Shown here piece by piece: positions 5,042 through 6,383 of a stretch of DNA of 6,383 nt. The position numbers were made by a program, and so were the translations under genes. Source of the DNA: an uncultured Clostridia bacterium (GTDB taxonomy: Bacteria > Bacillota > Clostridia > Christensenellales > UBA1242); the NCBI GenBank assembly GCA_947584775.1, contig CANPWT010000055.1, forward strand, positions 1 through 6,383. The letters are read 5' to 3'. The notes under the pieces are model-generated. The model made no database searches. It saw only the letters and a list, made by a program, of their open reading frames with translations, and was not told where the DNA came from. Each line of letters starts with the position of its first letter. The first letter of the stretch is position 1.

Positions 5042-5856
5042 ATTTGCTCCTTTTTAAAAATTAAAACGCGCTCGATGTTATTATAGTCCGTTACGCACTT
5101 TTCAAATTTTAGTTTGCTCATTATTTTTTTTACACTTTGCGCCTGGTTTTCGCCAATTTCTAAAATTAAATAACCGTTTGGTTTTAGCGCTTGTAAATTG
5201 TTGGCAATAATACGATAAAATTTTAGCCCGTCTTGCCCACCGTCAAGAGATAAAAGCGGGTCAAAATTTTTAACTTCATCGTCCAACAACTCTATTTCTT
5301 TGCTTGGAATATATGGTGGGTTGGAAATTACAACATCAAAGTTTTCCTTTATTTTTTTAAACATATTTGAATGTATAAATTTAATTTCGGCCGAATTTAA
5401 TTTTGCATTATATTTTGCAACTTTTAGTGCTTTTTTACTTATGTCGCTAGCATACACTTGCGCATTGGAAAACTTTTTAATAGATATTGCCAAACAGCCG
5501 CTGCCCGTGCATAAATCTAAAACCTTTGGCAAAATTTTAAATGTTTTTAAATAATTTAGTGCGCTATCTACCAGCAATTCGCTATCCTGCCTGGGCGCCA
5601 AAACATTGTTGTTAATTTTAAATTGTAAATTATAAAAGTAAGATTTTTTAAAAATTTTGTTTAAAGGTTTATGTTTTAAACGCAATTTTGCATATTTTTT
5701 TATTCTTTTTTCGTCCGCTTTTTTTAAGTCGTTAACAAAAATAATTTCAGTGCGCGGAATATTTAAACAATAGGCAAAAATGTAATCCACATCAACTGCA
5801 TCAATATTGTTTGCCTTAAACTGCTTTTTTAATTGCTCCCTTAAAAGATTTGCCAT
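5038..5856 (-). CDS. prmC: Release factor glutamine N5-methyltransferase
   Basis: PrmC (HemK) transfers a methyl group from S-adenosylmethionine to the GGQ glutamine of class I release factors, raising termination efficiency. With the chosen start it has 272 residues, close to the family norm. Residues 1-80 form the helical substrate-binding domain, ending in the usual PLNKIFKKSYFYNLQF and APRQDSELLVD (87-97, normally PRPETE-like). The SAM-binding loop is VLDLCTGSGCLAI (112-124), an acidic ribose-binding residue follows in YASDIS, and the catalytic NPPY is at 179-182. The frame extends upstream to an ATG at 5898, but that start has no Shine-Dalgarno and lies within the preceding terminator hairpin. 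The ATG at 5856 follows AAGGGTG (5865-5859) and gives the familiar short N terminus. The gene overlaps prfA by four bases, so product and substrate are translationally coupled. Confidence 0.95.
   Translation of the reverse strand: MANLLREQLKKQFKANNIDAVDVDYIFAYCLNIPRTEIIFVNDLKKADEKRIKKYAKLRLKHKPLNKIFKKSYFYNLQFKINNNVLAPRQDSELLVDSALNYLKTFKILPKVLDLCTGSGCLAISIKKFSNAQVYASDISKKALKVAKYNAKLNSAEIKFIHSNMFKKIKENFDVVISNPPYIPSKEIELLDDEVKNFDPLLSLDGGQDGLKFYRIIANNLQALKPNGYLILEIGENQAQSVKKIMSKLKFEKCVTDYNNIERVLIFKKEQI
5047..5053 (-). promoter_or_regulatory. prfA ribosome binding site inside the end of prmC
   Basis: AAAGGAG, five bases before the prfA ATG, is embedded in the last codons of prmC. Together with the ATGA stop-start overlap (5041-5038) it indicates coupled translation of prmC and prfA. 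Confidence 0.85.
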
Positions 5857-5873
5857 AACACCCTTATAAAAAC

Positions 5874-5913
5874 AAAAAAACGCACCTAATTTTGGCATGC
5901 AAAAAACAGTGCG
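5874..5913 (-). terminator. Terminator-like hairpin between rpmE and prmC
   Basis: On the minus strand CGCAC (5913-5909) pairs with GTGCG (5885-5881), followed by seven T residues (5880-5874). The 23-base loop itself contains a second hairpin TTTTG/CAAAA (5904-5900 with 5894-5890). The structure starts nine bases after the rpmE stop. No clear promoter lies between it and prmC, so it probably acts as a partial terminator that lowers prmC-prfA expression relative to L31. Confidence 0.75.
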
Positions 5914-5921
5914 ATTTTTGT

Positions 5922-6140
5922 TTACTTTTTATTAAATCTTTTATTGAATTTATCTACGCGGCCTTCAGTGTCAACAATTTTTTGTTTGCCGGTGAAAAAT
6001 GGATGGCAGTTATCGCAAACTTCTAGTTTAATAACATCGCCTTCTTTAACACCAGGTTTAGCAATTCTGTTTTTAAATTCAGCACCGCAAGCGCAGACAA
6101 ACGTAACTTCTACGGATTTAGGGTGAATATCGTTCTTCAT
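5922..6140 (-). CDS. rpmE: 50S ribosomal protein L31, zinc-binding type
   Basis: L31 sits on the central protuberance and helps bridge the two ribosomal subunits. The 72-residue protein has the standard opening MKNDIHPKSVEVTFVCACG and the conserved CDNCHPFFTGKQKIVDTEGRVDKF. Cysteines C16, C18, C42 and C45 make it the C+ form, which binds one zinc ion. In the family this form is made when zinc is plentiful, and a cysteine-free paralogue may replace it under zinc shortage; no such paralogue is in the window. The ATG at 6140 is preceded by AAGGAG (6151-6146) with a five-base gap. It has its own near-consensus promoter just after murC and is followed by a hairpin with a T-run before prmC. Confidence 0.98.
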   Translation of the reverse strand: MKNDIHPKSVEVTFVCACGAEFKNRIAKPGVKEGDVIKLEVCDNCHPFFTGKQKIVDTEGRVDKFNKRFNKK

Positions 6141-6157
6141 AAAATCTCCTTAAAATA

Positions 6158-6180
6158 GTTATAAACTTGTTAATTATAAC
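6158..6180. repeat. Palindrome over the rpmE -10 box, possible operator
   Basis: GTTATAA (6158-6164) and TTATAAC (6174-6180) form a perfect 7-bp inverted repeat with a 9-base centre. The right arm covers the -10 hexamer (6178-6173) and the left arm lies just past the predicted start site (near 6166). As only one arm is transcribed, it would act as a DNA dyad rather than an RNA hairpin. It may be chance in AT-rich DNA. Confidence 0.4.
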
Positions 6181-6201
6181 TCTGTTAAGGTAATTTGTCA
6201 A
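6173..6201 (-). promoter_or_regulatory. Consensus sigma-A promoter of rpmE
   Basis: On the minus strand TTGACA (6201-6196), a 17-base spacer and TATAAT (6178-6173): a perfect match in both hexamers and spacing. It starts six bases after the murC stop codon. The predicted transcript start is near 6166, about 26 bases before the rpmE ATG. Confidence 0.95.
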
Positions 6202-6207
6202 CATTTT

Positions 6208-6383
6208 TTATTGTTTTTCTATAATCTTTTTTGCTAAAAGGAAAATATCGCCCGCGCCTACAAACGCCACCGCATGGCTTGTAAGGTTCAGTTTAGAAAA
6301 CTTTTTGGGACTAGACAAATACTGCGCATTTGGATTATGTTTTTTAATTTCTAAATAAAGGTCGTAAGCGGTGTCCCCGCCCG
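6208..6383 (-). CDS. murC: C-terminal end of a Mur ligase, probably UDP-N-acetylmuramate--L-alanine ligase
   Basis: Only the last 57 residues are visible, read from 6381 to a TAA at 6210-6208; the start lies beyond the right edge. The fragment begins GGDTAYDLYLEIKK and ends HAVAFVGAGDIFLLAKKIIE. A hydrophobic strand followed by GAGDI near the C terminus is a hallmark of MurC, whose cytoplasmic reaction adds L-alanine to UDP-N-acetylmuramic acid in peptidoglycan synthesis. The preceding stretch fits the end of the ligase's third, Rossmann-like domain. The catalytic ATP-binding parts are not in the window, so assignment rests on this short motif; another Mur-family ligase such as Mpl is possible but less likely. 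No terminator separates it from rpmE, so some read-through into rpmE is expected. Confidence 0.72.
   Translation of the reverse strand, partial: GGDTAYDLYLEIKKHNPNAQYLSSPKKFSKLNLTSHAVAFVGAGDIFLLAKKIIEKQ

Noticed and set aside
5856..5898. 14-residue N-terminal extension of prmC from the ATG at 5898
   Set aside because: No Shine-Dalgarno precedes it, it lies in a terminator hairpin, and the ATG at 5856 has a ribosome binding site and a family-like N terminus.
1..6383. CRISPR array or transposase gene
   Set aside because: No regularly spaced direct repeats and no transposase, integrase or recombinase motif in any frame examined.

Overview
This is an AT-rich bacterial window, roughly one third G+C by eye. 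Shine-Dalgarno sequences are strong and promoters are close to the sigma-A consensus. The protein types (C+ L31, RF1 with a PETES signature, S10, L3) suggest a low-GC Gram-positive lineage, Bacillota and probably Clostridia-like. Genus cannot be told from the sequence. All recognisable genes are on the minus strand; one small orphan gene is on the plus strand.

Layout from left to right. Positions 1-717 hold the head of the S10 ribosomal-protein operon: rpsJ (S10) is first, followed by rplC (L3), which runs off the left edge. Positions 718-1817 are about 1.1 kb without a recognisable gene. This stretch contains the S10 operon promoter and a roughly 244-nt structured leader, a CpG-rich alternating purine-pyrimidine patch, a very AT-rich stretch, and a block that looks like one or more dispersed intergenic repeats. 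It ends with the promoter of the next gene. Positions 1818-2294 (plus) and 2328-3842 (minus) are two convergent orphan genes sharing one bidirectional terminator. The larger encodes a 504-residue protein with a long charged, low-complexity C-terminal half.

Positions 3971-6210 hold a translation and cell-wall cluster read on the minus strand: the 3' end of a Mur ligase (probably murC), then rpmE (L31), prmC and prfA. prmC and prfA overlap by ATGA. PrmC methylates the GGQ glutamine of the release factor encoded immediately downstream, so enzyme and substrate are translationally coupled. A hairpin with a T-run separates rpmE from prmC, and a second closes the cluster after prfA.

The parts most worth a second look are the S10 operon leader (alternative hairpins, a terminator-like hairpin, a duplicated GTGCTA pairing element), the orphan 504-residue protein, the repeat block at about 1350-1660, and a palindrome over the -10 box of rpmE. 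No mobile-element gene, CRISPR array, tRNA or rRNA was seen.
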